The notes below the pieces were generated by a model. That model saw only the letters and a program-made list of their open reading frames with translations. It did not search any database and was not told the DNA's origin. Position numbers and translations under genes: made by a program. 17,141 nt of DNA, taken from NCBI GenBank assembly GCA_910585525.1, contig CAJUFR010000045.1:1-17141 (forward strand). Reading direction: 5' to 3'. The stretch comes from an uncultured Angelakisella sp. Its GTDB lineage: Bacteria; Bacillota; Clostridia; Oscillospirales; Ruminococcaceae. How positions within the stretch are numbered: position 1 is the first letter of the stretch; the number at the start of each line of letters is the position of its first letter. This document shows, in pieces, positions 6,824 through 14,369 of the stretch.

Positions 6824-9148
6824 TTACGCCTTTTTCTTGCCGGTGGCCTTGCGCTCCCGCCAGTAGACCCACAGCGACCCGGCCAGGCAGACCGAGGAGT
6901 AGAGACCGGCGATGAGCCCCACGATGAGGGGGAAGGCGAAGATGACGATGGAGGAGAGACCGTACACCGCCCCCATGATGGCCACCACCGACATGGCCAG
7001 GATGGTGGAGAAGGAGGTGCCCACGGCGCGGCCCAGGGACTGGTTCACCGAAAGGTCCACCAGTTCCCCCAGGGAGGCCTTGGCCCCCAGCAGGTTGCGA
7101 TTCTCCCGGATGCGGTCGTAGATGACGATGGTGGCGTTGATGGAGTAGCCCAGGATGGTCAGCGCCGCCGCGATGAAGCTGTCGTTGATGGCGAAGCCGA
7201 AGATGACGAAGATGGCGTAGACCACGATCACGTCGTGGAGCAGCACCAGCGCCGCCATGACGCCGGCGGACCAGCCGTCCATCACCTTGAACCGGGCGGC
7301 GATGTAAAGGATCATCAGGATCACCGCCAGCAGCACCGCCAGCAGGCACTTCTGGAAGAACTCCCGGCCGATGGTGGCGTCCACGTTGGTCACCGAGGTC
7401 ACCGCCACGTTGGCGGAGGGGAAGGCGGCCTGGAGGGCGTCGGTGGCCTGCTGCTGCACCTCGGCGCTGATGCCCTGGTCCTGGGCCAGGGAGAGGGTGA
7501 TGCTGCGGGTGCCGGTGATGATATCCTCCCCCTGCTGGAGGGAGACACGGCCCCCTACCGCATCCTCAAAGGTGCGCTGGAACTGGGCCATATCCACATC
7601 CCCGGTGTAGGAGTAGGAGACGATGGAGCCGCCCTTGAACTGGATATCCAGCTTGACCCCAGGGAAGAAGGAGACCACCAGGGCCAGGGCCACCAGCCCG
7701 GCGGAGATGGCGAAGAAGGTCTTTTTGTTGGCCACAAAGGGGAAGGACTTTTTCTCCTTCTCCTCCTGCCCGGCCTTCAGGCCGCCGTAGAACCAGGGGT
7801 CCCGGAAGACGGCCAGCCGGGAGATGCCCCTCAGCATCACCTTGGAGGCGTAGACCCCCATAATCATGTTGGCCACCACCCCCATCAGCAGGGTGTAGCC
7901 GAAGGAGTAGACCGAACCGGCGGTGGTCTGGCCAAAGAGGAAGAATATCTTGGAGAAGGGGCTGTTGGCGGGACCGAAGGCACCCATGAGGATGACTGCC
8001 ACGATGACGTTGGTGATGTTGCCGTCCAGGATGGCGGAGAAGGCCCGCTGGAAGCCCAGGTTCACCGAGCCGTCGATGGTCTTGCCGGAGCGGATCTCCT
8101 CCCGGATGCGTTCGGCGGTGATGATGTTGGCGTCCACCCCCATGCCGATGCTGAGGATGATACCGGCGATGCCCGGCAGGGTGAGGGTGAAGGAGGGGAC
8201 GTCAGGGAATATCCGGGTGATGGAGGCGATCATGATGACAGCCTGCCCGGTGAGGGCCAGGATGCCCACGAAGCCGGGGAGCCGGTACTTGATGAGCATA
8301 AAGGCGGCCACCAGGGCAAAGGCGATGAAGCCGGCCTTGATCATCACGTCCTTGGCCCCCATCCCCAGGGTGGGGGAGATGGAACTGTAGTCCCGGGTCT
8401 CCAGCTTAAAGGGCAGGGCGCCGCCCTGGATCTTCTGGGCCAGGGCCAGGGAACTGTCGGCGTCGAAGCTGCCCTCGATGACCCCTTCCCCACCGGTGAT
8501 CACCGCCCGGACAGTGGGGTAGGAGATAAGGTTGTTGTCCATCCAAATGGAGATGATGCCCCCCAGGTTCCGCTGGGTGGCCTCGGCGAATTTGGTGGCC
8601 CCCTCGGGGCTCAGCTTAAAGGAGACCACGTACTTGGTGGCGCCGGTGAGTTCGTCCTTGGTCCAGGCCCGGTTGGCCTCCACCAGGTCCTGGCCCTCCA
8701 GGATGATGGCGCCGGTGGGGTTGCCTTCGGCGTCCATCCCCACCCCCTCCCGGAAGGTGAGAAGGGCGGTGTCGCCCAGTTCCTTGATGGCGGCCTCGGG
8801 GTCGTAGTTGGTCTCCCCCGCCTGCCAGGGGAACCGGACGATGATGCGGTCCTTGGCGGTGTCGGTGTACACCTCGTAGTCGGTGATGCCCTGGGCCACC
8901 AGGCGGGTCTTCATCACCTCGCTGGCGGCGTTCATCTCCTCCGGGGAGGCGTCGTAGCCGTCGGCGGGGGTAAAGGTGGCGTCCACGCCGCCCCGGATGT
9001 CGATGCCCCAGCGGATATCCGACGCGCCCTTGATGTAGGTGTTGGTGATGTCACCATAGGTGAGCCGGAAGCCGAAGAAGGTGAAGTATGCCGCGACCAG
9101 GATCAGGATCACGACAACGAAAAAGGGCCAGCTTTTCTTTTTTCTCAT
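6824..9148 (-). CDS. secDF: Fused protein-export membrane protein SecD-SecF
   Basis: SecDF is an ion-driven membrane motor that pulls exported proteins out of the SecYEG channel on the outer face. This 774-residue protein joins both halves. The SecD part (1 to about 450) has a first membrane segment at 8-26, the DIRGGVDATF motif at 50-59, a large extracytoplasmic P1 domain, and five membrane segments around GMGVDANIITAERIREE (335-351). The SecF part (about 475-774) has DIQFKGGSIVSYSY (501-514), then membrane segments with LLHDVIVVYAIF and SINATIVIYDRIRENR. The ion-coupling acidic residues D339 and D639 are present. The ATG at 9148 is supported by GGAGG seven bases upstream and by the KKK start before the first helix; longer in-frame readings add 63 non-homologous residues. 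It is transcribed alone. Confidence 0.97.
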   Translation of the reverse strand: MRKKKSWPFFVVVILILVAAYFTFFGFRLTYGDITNTYIKGASDIRWGIDIRGGVDATFTPADGYDASPEEMNAASEVMKTRLVAQGITDYEVYTDTAKDRIIVRFPWQAGETNYDPEAAIKELGDTALLTFREGVGMDAEGNPTGAIILEGQDLVEANRAWTKDELTGATKYVVSFKLSPEGATKFAEATQRNLGGIISIWMDNNLISYPTVRAVITGGEGVIEGSFDADSSLALAQKIQGGALPFKLETRDYSSISPTLGMGAKDVMIKAGFIAFALVAAFMLIKYRLPGFVGILALTGQAVIMIASITRIFPDVPSFTLTLPGIAGIILSIGMGVDANIITAERIREEIRSGKTIDGSVNLGFQRAFSAILDGNITNVIVAVILMGAFGPANSPFSKIFFLFGQTTAGSVYSFGYTLLMGVVANMIMGVYASKVMLRGISRLAVFRDPWFYGGLKAGQEEKEKKSFPFVANKKTFFAISAGLVALALVVSFFPGVKLDIQFKGGSIVSYSYTGDVDMAQFQRTFEDAVGGRVSLQQGEDIITGTRSITLSLAQDQGISAEVQQQATDALQAAFPSANVAVTSVTNVDATIGREFFQKCLLAVLLAVILMILYIAARFKVMDGWSAGVMAALVLLHDVIVVYAIFVIFGFAINDSFIAAALTILGYSINATIVIYDRIRENRNLLGAKASLGELVDLSVNQSLGRAVGTSFSTILAMSVVAIMGAVYGLSSIVIFAFPLIVGLIAGLYSSVCLAGSLWVYWRERKATGKKKA

Positions 9149-9229
9149 CAGGAGTCCTCCCATGCTGAATATCTTCCCGGGCGGGGCCAAAAAAAGGGCA
9201 CGCCATCCCCCGGGACATGCACAAGGTGT

Positions 9230-9258
9230 ATTATATTCCAATCCATCCCCAAAAGCAA
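9230..9258 (-). promoter_or_regulatory. Promoter of secDF
   Basis: On the minus strand there is a perfect TATAAT (9235-9230) with TTGCTT (9258-9253) 17 bases upstream. Transcription would start about 75 bases before the secDF ATG. Confidence 0.6.
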
Positions 9259-9330
9259 GCCTTGGAGCCGAAAAATCTGCGCCATCCGGTGACACCGGCC
9301 TGTGGGCGGGCATATCATGGCGAATGGGTA

Positions 9331-9359
9331 TCGCCAAACGGCGGCGTATCTAGTATAAT
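9331..9359 (+). promoter_or_regulatory. Promoter of cysE
   Basis: A perfect TATAAT (9354-9359) is preceded at 17 bases by TCGCCA (9331-9336), a weak -35 box. The poor -35 box and the small inverted repeat CGCC-AAA-CGGCG around it (9332-9343) leave room for an activator or repressor. No known cysteine-regulator site was recognised. Confidence 0.55.
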
Positions 9360-9378
9360 AGTACAACGATAAACAGCG

Positions 9379-9396
9379 CCGGGGGACAGCCCCCGG
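9379..9396 (+). promoter_or_regulatory. GC-rich hairpin in the cysE leader, just ahead of the ribosome binding site
   Basis: CCGGGGG, loop ACAG, CCCCCGG is a perfect seven-pair stem. It ends two bases before the purine-rich AAAGGGG that serves as the cysE ribosome binding site. It may affect translation or mRNA stability. T-box landmarks were looked for and not found. Confidence 0.5.
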
Positions 9397-9415
9397 GGAA
9401 AGGGGCGTGTCATCC

Positions 9416-10303
9416 ATGACAGAACAGGAGAGAGCGTACACCGGGGAGGTGCCCCAGTCGGTCCGGGACTGGGCGGAGGGGAAGGCCCACCGCCTGGCCC
9501 AGACCCTGGGGGAGCAGGACGGCCCGGGCTTTTGGGCCGGCATCTACGGGGGGCCGGGCATCGAGGACGAGGTGGCGGAGTTGATCCGGCTGCTGCGCTC
9601 CGCCCTTTACCCCTCCGTCTTTGGGGGGGAGGGGGCGGTGGAACTGCCCCGGGCGGCCTCGGCGGAGCGGCTGCGCCACGCGGCGCTGCTGCTCTACCGT
9701 CTCTGCCGCCGGGTGCTGCCGGAGGGTACCGCCGCCGAGGAAACGGCGGTGCGGTACATGGAGGGCCTGGGGGAGACGGCGGCGCTGCTGCGCACCGACA
9801 TCCGGGCGGCCTACCTGGGCGACCCGGCGGCCCGGTCGGAGGAGGAGGTGCTGCTGGCCTACCCCGGCTTTGAGGCGGTGACCGTCTACCGGCTGGCCCA
9901 TCCCCTCTTTGTCATGGGGGTGCCGCTGCTGCCCCGGATGATGACCGAGCACGCCCACCGGCGCACCGGCATCGACATCCACCCAGGGGCCACCATCGGG
10001 GACCACTTCTTCATCGACCACGGCACCGGGGTGGTCATCGGGGAGACCTGCACCATCGGCAGCTATGTCAAGCTGTACCAGGGGGTCACCCTGGGGGCCA
10101 AGAGCTTCCCGGAGGACGAGGACGGCAACCCCATCAAGGGGGGCAAGCGCCACCCGGATATCGGCAGCCACGTGGTCATCTACGCCAACGCAACGGTACT
10201 GGGGGGCAATACCGTCATCGGGGACGGCTGCGTCATCGGCGGCAACGCCTGGCTCACCCACTCGGTGACGGCGGAGGAACAGGCCGGCCCGGTGCGGGGA
10301 TAG
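9416..10303 (+). CDS. cysE: Serine O-acetyltransferase
   Basis: The enzyme transfers acetyl from acetyl-CoA to L-serine, giving O-acetylserine, the first committed step of cysteine synthesis in the cytoplasm. The 295-residue protein has an N-terminal helical domain (to about 180) with the family motif TDIRAAYLGDPAA (127-139). A left-handed beta-helix of hexapeptide repeats (about 185-285) includes IDIHPGATIG, FIDHGTGVVIGET and VKLYQGVTLGAKS. The catalytic histidines are H202 (DHGTG) and H246 (KRHPDIG). The length and the loop FPEDEDGNPIKGG match the longer, non-enteric form. The ATG at 9416 is chosen over GTG at 9407, which is too close to AAAGGGG. Oddity: the C-terminus stops soon after GGNAWLTHSV and ends in Gly, without the Ile-ending tail that docks into cysteine synthase in enteric bacteria. 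It is a single-gene unit on the opposite strand to its neighbours. Confidence 0.95.
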   Translation: MTEQERAYTGEVPQSVRDWAEGKAHRLAQTLGEQDGPGFWAGIYGGPGIEDEVAELIRLLRSALYPSVFGGEGAVELPRAASAERLRHAALLLYRLCRRVLPEGTAAEETAVRYMEGLGETAALLRTDIRAAYLGDPAARSEEEVLLAYPGFEAVTVYRLAHPLFVMGVPLLPRMMTEHAHRRTGIDIHPGATIGDHFFIDHGTGVVIGETCTIGSYVKLYQGVTLGAKSFPEDEDGNPIKGGKRHPDIGSHVVIYANATVLGGNTVIGDGCVIGGNAWLTHSVTAEEQAGPVRG

Positions 10304-10361
10304 CGCCAAAAAAAGCCCTTACCGGCAGACCCTGCTTCTGGGGAGAGTTTTTCGACAGCCT

Positions 10362-10399
10362 AAAGCCCTTGCCGGCTAAAAACCGGCAAGGGCTTTTTT
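10362..10399. terminator. Bidirectional terminator between cysE and livF
   Basis: A perfect 14-pair stem (10362-10375 with 10383-10396) encloses a seven-base loop. It is flanked by A and T runs, so it can end both cysE (plus) and the liv operon (minus). A second copy of the left arm, AGCCCTTACCGGC (10314-10326, one base different), lies about 50 bases nearer cysE. On the minus strand that copy carries a better T tract. Confidence 0.92.
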
Positions 10400-10407
10400 G
10401 GGTGCTG

Positions 10408-11106
10408 CTATTTCCCCAGGTAGGCCGCCCGGATGCTCTCGTCCTCCAGCAGTTCCTTGCCGGGGCCGTGCCTTGTGATGGCGCCGGTCTCCATGACGTA
10501 GCCCACGTCGGCGGCGTGGAGGGCCATGTTGGCGTTCTGCTCGATAAGCAGCACCGTCACCCCCTCCTGGTTGATCTTGCGGATGATCTCGAAGATCTGC
10601 TGCACCACGATGGGGGCAAGGCCCAGGGAGGGTTCGTCCATCATCACCAGCTTGGGGCGGCTCATCAGCGCCCGGCCCACCGCCAGCATCTGCTGTTCGC
10701 CGCCGGACAGCGTTCCCGCCGCCTGCCAGTGCCGCTCCTTCAGCCGGGGGAAGAGGCTGTAGACCCAGTCCAGGTCCCCCTTCAGGTCGTCCTTGCGCAG
10801 GTAGGCCCCGATGCGCAGGTTCTCCGCCACCGTCAGGTCGGGGAACACCCGGCGGCCCTCCGGCACCAGGGTCACCCCCTTGGCCACGATCTCCGCCGTG
10901 GTCCTTCCCCGCATTTCCTCCCCGTTGTAGAGGATGGACCCCCCGGCGGCGGGGACCAGGCCGATGATGGACCGCAGGGTGGTGGACTTCCCCGCCCCGT
11001 TGGCCCCGATGAGGGTGATGATCTTCCCCTCCGGCACCTCAAAGGAGACATCCCGAACCGCCTGGATGCCGCCGTAGTTCACCTGGAGTTTCTCCACTTT
11101 AAGCAT
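10408..11106 (-). CDS. livF: Branched-chain amino acid ABC transporter ATPase LivF
   Basis: This is one of the two cytoplasmic ATPases that power uptake through the LivHM membrane channel. It has 232 residues, the family norm. The Walker A motif is GANGAGKS (34-41), the signature LSGGEQQ (133-139) and Walker B LVMMDEPS (153-160). The switch region is LLIEQNANMAL, with Gln where most ABC proteins have His; this is usual for LivF. The N-terminus MLKVEKLQVNYGGIQAVRDV and the end AAYLGK are family-typical. The ATG at 11106 overlaps the livG stop by eight bases. It is the last gene of the operon and is followed by the bidirectional terminator. Confidence 0.95.
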   Translation of the reverse strand: MLKVEKLQVNYGGIQAVRDVSFEVPEGKIITLIGANGAGKSTTLRSIIGLVPAAGGSILYNGEEMRGRTTAEIVAKGVTLVPEGRRVFPDLTVAENLRIGAYLRKDDLKGDLDWVYSLFPRLKERHWQAAGTLSGGEQQMLAVGRALMSRPKLVMMDEPSLGLAPIVVQQIFEIIRKINQEGVTVLLIEQNANMALHAADVGYVMETGAITRHGPGKELLEDESIRAAYLGK

Positions 11107-11941
11107 TGTCCGCCACCCCCAAATACGCTTTGATGACCTCCGGGTCGTTCTGGACCTCCCTGGGCGTCCCCTGGGCGATGAGTTTGCCGAAGTCCAGGAC
11201 GTAGATGCGCTGGGATATCTGCATCACCAGGTCCATGTGGTGCTCGATCATGAACACCGAGAGGTGGTACTGGTCCTTGATGCGGACGATGAATTCGGTG
11301 AGTTCCTGGGTCTCCTGGGGGTTCATCCCCGCCGCCGGTTCGTCCAGCAGCAGCAGGGTGGGGTCGGTGGCCAGGGCCCGAGCGATCTCCACCCTGCGCT
11401 GGAGACCGTAGGGCAGCGAGGACGCCGTCTCGTCCCGGAGGTGGGCCATCCCCTGTATCTCCAGCAGTTCCATGGCCTCCCGGCGCATCCGCTCCTCCTC
11501 CCTGTAGTTGAGGCGGAAGGTGGCGGAAAGGACGTTCTGCTTGGCCCGCATGTGCTTGGCGATGAGGACGTTTTCAAACACCGTCAGGTTGCCGAAAAGG
11601 CGGATGTTCTGGAAGGTCCGGGCGATGCCCAGCCGGGTGATCTGGTCCGGGGTCTTGACCATGGCGGTCTTGTACAGGTCCCCGTGCTCCCCGGCGTACT
11701 GGGCCCGCATCTTGCCCTGGGGGTGGTTCTGGATGATGGGCTGCCCCCGGAAGGACACCAGGCCGTTGGTGGGCTCGTACACCCCGGTGACACAGTTGAA
11801 GGCGGTAGTCTTGCCCGCCCCGTTGGGGCCGATGAGGGCGACGATCTCCCCCTGGTCCACGTCCAGGGTCAGGTCGTTCACCGCCACCACGCCGCCGAAC
11901 TGCATGGTGATATGCTCTACGTGCAGCACGTTGTCCGCCAT
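11099..11941 (-). CDS. livG: Branched-chain amino acid ABC transporter ATPase LivG
   Basis: This is the second ATPase of the transporter. It has 280 residues, longer than the roughly 255 of E. coli LivG. Walker A is GPNGAGKT (38-45), the signature LPYGLQRRVEIARAL (176-190, LAYGQQRR type), Walker B LLLLDEPAAG (196-205), and the switch histidine is H234 in MIEHHMDLVM. The extra length lies mostly at about residues 70-98, before ITRLGIARTFQNIRLF, where some 20 residues are inserted compared with E. coli. The ATG at 11941 is preferred over the GTG one codon earlier. It overlaps the livM stop as TGATG and has AGGGGGTG five bases upstream. Confidence 0.95.
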   Translation of the reverse strand: MADNVLHVEHITMQFGGVVAVNDLTLDVDQGEIVALIGPNGAGKTTAFNCVTGVYEPTNGLVSFRGQPIIQNHPQGKMRAQYAGEHGDLYKTAMVKTPDQITRLGIARTFQNIRLFGNLTVFENVLIAKHMRAKQNVLSATFRLNYREEERMRREAMELLEIQGMAHLRDETASSLPYGLQRRVEIARALATDPTLLLLDEPAAGMNPQETQELTEFIVRIKDQYHLSVFMIEHHMDLVMQISQRIYVLDFGKLIAQGTPREVQNDPEVIKAYLGVADNA

Positions 11942-12987
11942 CACCGCACCCCCTTCGCCTTGTTATCCCGCCGTTTTTGGAACAGTTCCCGGTCCCCCAT
12001 GATGCCCTTGCGGTAGAACAGCACCATCACCATGATGACCACCGAAAAGACCACCATGCGGAAGCCGGAACGGAGGAAGGGGACCTGGAAGGAGCCGATG
12101 AACATCTCGGTGTCCAAAAAGCGGAGCCACCATTCGCTGCACGCCACAAAGAGGAAGGAGGCGATGACGCTACCGCTGATGGAGCCGATGCCGCCGATGA
12201 CCACGATGAGCAATATCTCGTAGGTCATGGAGGACTTGAAGGCGCTGGCCTGGACGGTGGACTGGAACATGGCCAGCAGCGCCCCGGAGATACCGGCGAA
12301 AAAGGAACTGATGGCAAAGGCCAGTTCCTTGTGCCGGAACAGGTTCACCCCCATGGCCTCGGCGGCGATCTCGTCGTCCCGGATGGCCTTGAACACCCGG
12401 CCGTAGGAGGAATTGATGAGCAGCAGGATGATGGCGATGCAGACCCCCGCCACCGTGAAGGGGAACAGCACCGAACTGAACTTGGGGTAGGATTTGAGCA
12501 TATTGGAGCCGTTGGTGATGGGACCCAGCTTGTCGTACTGGATCACCGCCCGGATGATCTCCGCAAAGCCCAGGGTGGCGATGGCCAGGTAGTCGCTTTT
12601 CAGCTTCAGCACCGGCAGGCCGATGAGGGCGGCGAACAGCGCCGCCATCACCCCGGCCAGCAGGATGGCCACCGGCACCGGCAGGGTGAAGCCGATGGCG
12701 TGGTCATAATACTGGTAGACCACCGGCTTCATCTCCGCCGGGATGGTAAAGACGGCGTAGGTGTAGGCCCCGATGAGCATGAACCCCGCCTGGCCCAGGG
12801 AGAACAGCCCGGTGAAGCCGTTGAGCAGGTTCATGGAGGCCGCCACTAGGGCGTAGATGGCCCCCTTCTTCAGCACCACAAAGAGGGTGGAGGAGGCGGG
12901 CAGCACCCGCTCCAGGATAAACAGCCCCGCGAAAAGCGCCAGCACCAGGGCAGCGGGCAGGATGGTCTCTCGTTTCATCTTTTTCAT
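11941..12987 (-). CDS. livM: Branched-chain amino acid ABC transporter permease LivM
   Basis: LivM is one of the two channel-forming membrane proteins of the uptake system. It has 348 residues with about nine or ten hydrophobic segments. Family motifs seen are SMNLLNGFTGLFSLGQAGFM (51-70), the cytoplasmic coupling segment KAIRDDEIAAEAMGVN (200-215) that contacts the ATPases, and VIGGIGSISGSVIASF (263-278). The start is ATG at 12987, five bases after the livH stop, with AAGGTG seven bases upstream. An ATG three codons later is possible, and a longer in-frame reading would overlap livH. The basic C-terminal tail (KRRDNKAKGVR) is cytoplasmic by the positive-inside rule. Confidence 0.95.
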   Translation of the reverse strand: MKKMKRETILPAALVLALFAGLFILERVLPASSTLFVVLKKGAIYALVAASMNLLNGFTGLFSLGQAGFMLIGAYTYAVFTIPAEMKPVVYQYYDHAIGFTLPVPVAILLAGVMAALFAALIGLPVLKLKSDYLAIATLGFAEIIRAVIQYDKLGPITNGSNMLKSYPKFSSVLFPFTVAGVCIAIILLLINSSYGRVFKAIRDDEIAAEAMGVNLFRHKELAFAISSFFAGISGALLAMFQSTVQASAFKSSMTYEILLIVVIGGIGSISGSVIASFLFVACSEWWLRFLDTEMFIGSFQVPFLRSGFRMVVFSVVIMVMVLFYRKGIMGDRELFQKRRDNKAKGVR

Positions 12988-12991
12988 ACCC

Positions 12992-13876
12992 TTACACCTT
13001 CTCCGTCGCTTTTTCGCCAAACAGGCCGGTGGGCCGCACGATCAGCACGATGATGAGGAGGACGAAGGTAAAGGCGTCGCTGAAGGTGGGGAAGCCCATG
13101 GACTTGATGATGTTCTCGCAGATGCCGATGAGGAATGCCCCGATCACCGCCCCGGGGATGGAGCCGATGCCCCCGAACACCGCCGCTACAAAGGCCTTTA
13201 ATCCCGGCATCGCCCCGATGGTGGGGGTGACGGTGGGGTACTTGGAGAAGAAGAGCAGCGACCCCACCCCGGCCAGGAAGGAGCCGATGACGAAGGTCAT
13301 GCTGATGACCCCGTTGATGTTGATGCCCATGAGTTGGGCGGTCTCAAAGTCCTTGGACACCGCCCGCATGGCCATCCCCACCTTGGTGTACCGGATGAGG
13401 GCCACCAGGCCGATGACCAGTGCCAGGGTCAGCACCGGGGTCAGCAGCGTCACCCGGGAGGTGGCCACCCCGGCGAAGGTGACGTTGTCCCCGATCCAGG
13501 GGATGGTTGGGTACTTCTGGGGCAGGCCGCCGGTGTAGTAGGTGGCGAAGTTCTGCAACAGGTAGCTGACCCCGATGGCGGAGATCATAATGGACATCCG
13601 GGGGGCGGTGCGCAGCGGCTTGTAGGCCACCCGCTCCACCAGCACCCCCAGCGCCACGGTAAGCAGCAGCACCGCCGGGATGGAGATATAGATGGGCATG
13701 GTGGCGGAAAGGTAGACCATGAAAAAGCCCGCCATCATAAAGATATCGCCGTGGGCAAAGTTGATGAGCCGCAGGATGCCGTACACCATGGTGTAGCCGA
13801 TGGCGATGAGGGCGTACTGCCCCCCCACCGACACGCCGGTGAGCAGCTGCTGCATGACGTAGGACATTTGATCCAT
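12992..13876 (-). CDS. livH: Branched-chain amino acid ABC transporter permease LivH
   Basis: LivH is the partner channel protein. It has 294 residues and about eight hydrophobic segments. Family motifs are YTMVYGILRLINFAHGDIFM (28-47), the coupling segment MAMRAVSKDFETAQLMGIN (168-186), FGGIGSIPGAVIGAFLIG (234-251) and the C-terminal RPTGLFGEK (281-289). The ATG at 13876 is chosen because GGAGGTG lies ten bases upstream and MDQMSYVMQQLLTG is a normal family start. The reading frame stays open further upstream, but those 57 codons overlap the preceding gene and do not resemble the family. Confidence 0.95.
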   Translation of the reverse strand: MDQMSYVMQQLLTGVSVGGQYALIAIGYTMVYGILRLINFAHGDIFMMAGFFMVYLSATMPIYISIPAVLLLTVALGVLVERVAYKPLRTAPRMSIMISAIGVSYLLQNFATYYTGGLPQKYPTIPWIGDNVTFAGVATSRVTLLTPVLTLALVIGLVALIRYTKVGMAMRAVSKDFETAQLMGININGVISMTFVIGSFLAGVGSLLFFSKYPTVTPTIGAMPGLKAFVAAVFGGIGSIPGAVIGAFLIGICENIIKSMGFPTFSDAFTFVLLIIVLIVRPTGLFGEKATEKV

Positions 13877-13895
13877 AGGGTAAACACACCTCCAG

Positions 13896-14279
13896 TTATG
13901 GGGACAGCCTGTCGCTGTAGTTTTCCTGGTAACGGTCGTAGGCCTCAAAGGGGCGGGAGTTGTTCTCCAGCAGGGCGGTGACCGTCTCGGCCAGTATCTC
14001 GGTAAAGACACGCACCTCGGGGACGGCGCCCTCCCGGCCCATGGCAAGGATGCCCCCCATCAGCAGCTGGTTCAGGTCGGCCATCAGCTGCCGTGGCAGG
14101 ACAGGGCGGCGGAATTCATCCTCCAGCGCCCGCAGGCAGTCGATGACCTCGTCGAACCTTCTGCGCAGTTCCCCCCGGTCCCCGGGGCGGTACCGCAGGA
14201 CGAACCGGTAACCCTCCACAAAGGCGCCCAGCCGCCCGCTGTGCATCGTCAGCAGGTGGTGGGCCAGTTCCCTTTCCAT
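13896..14279 (-). CDS. Unrecognised 127-residue protein inside the liv operon
   Basis: I do not recognise this protein. It is 127 residues, soluble, without signal peptide or membrane segments, and predicted mostly helical. It is rich in Arg, Leu and Glu: ERELAHHLLTMHSGRLGAF, then RRRFDEVIDCLRALEDEF, then MADLNQLLMGGILAMG, then a C-terminal helix AETVTALLENNSRPFEAYD. It is likely real. It has AGGGGGTG five bases before its ATG, normal codon bias, and its stop sits 19 bases before livH in the same orientation. It lies between the binding-protein gene and the first permease, separated from livK by a strong hairpin. A role in tuning or assembling the transporter is only a guess from position. 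Confidence 0.75.
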   Translation of the reverse strand: MERELAHHLLTMHSGRLGAFVEGYRFVLRYRPGDRGELRRRFDEVIDCLRALEDEFRRPVLPRQLMADLNQLLMGGILAMGREGAVPEVRVFTEILAETVTALLENNSRPFEAYDRYQENYSDRLSP

Positions 14280-14311
14280 CTGGTCACCCCCTATCCCGCG
14301 GACAGGAAAAG

Positions 14312-14348
14312 GGACACGGCGGGGGCAGGCCTGCTCCCCGCCGTGTCC
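14312..14348 (-). terminator. Strong hairpin after livK, probable partial terminator or mRNA stabiliser
   Basis: GGACACGGCGGGG (14312-14324) pairs perfectly with CCCCGCCGTGTCC (14336-14348). The loop is itself nearly palindromic (GCAGGCCTGC). On the minus strand it is followed only by CTTTTCC, a weak T run, so termination should be partial. It starts about 20 bases after the livK stop. Such elements let the binding protein be made in excess over the membrane and ATPase subunits. Confidence 0.75.
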
Positions 14349-14369
14349 TTTCCCGGGTCCGGTAAATTT

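Noticed and set aside
6722..9292. An 856-codon open frame on the plus strand opposite secDF
   Set aside because: It is an antisense shadow produced by the G/C third-position bias of secDF. Its translation is low-complexity Gly/His/Asp/Val, whereas the minus strand gives an unmistakable SecDF.
9360..9415. A T-box or other cysteine-sensing riboswitch ahead of cysE
   Set aside because: The leader is only about 50 bases long and has a single hairpin. The conserved T-box bulge sequence and specifier stem are missing.
12992..14047. A longer LivH starting at 14047
   Set aside because: The extra 57 codons overlap the preceding small gene in another frame, are Arg/Pro/Thr-rich without homology, and lack a ribosome binding site. 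The ATG at 13876 has one.
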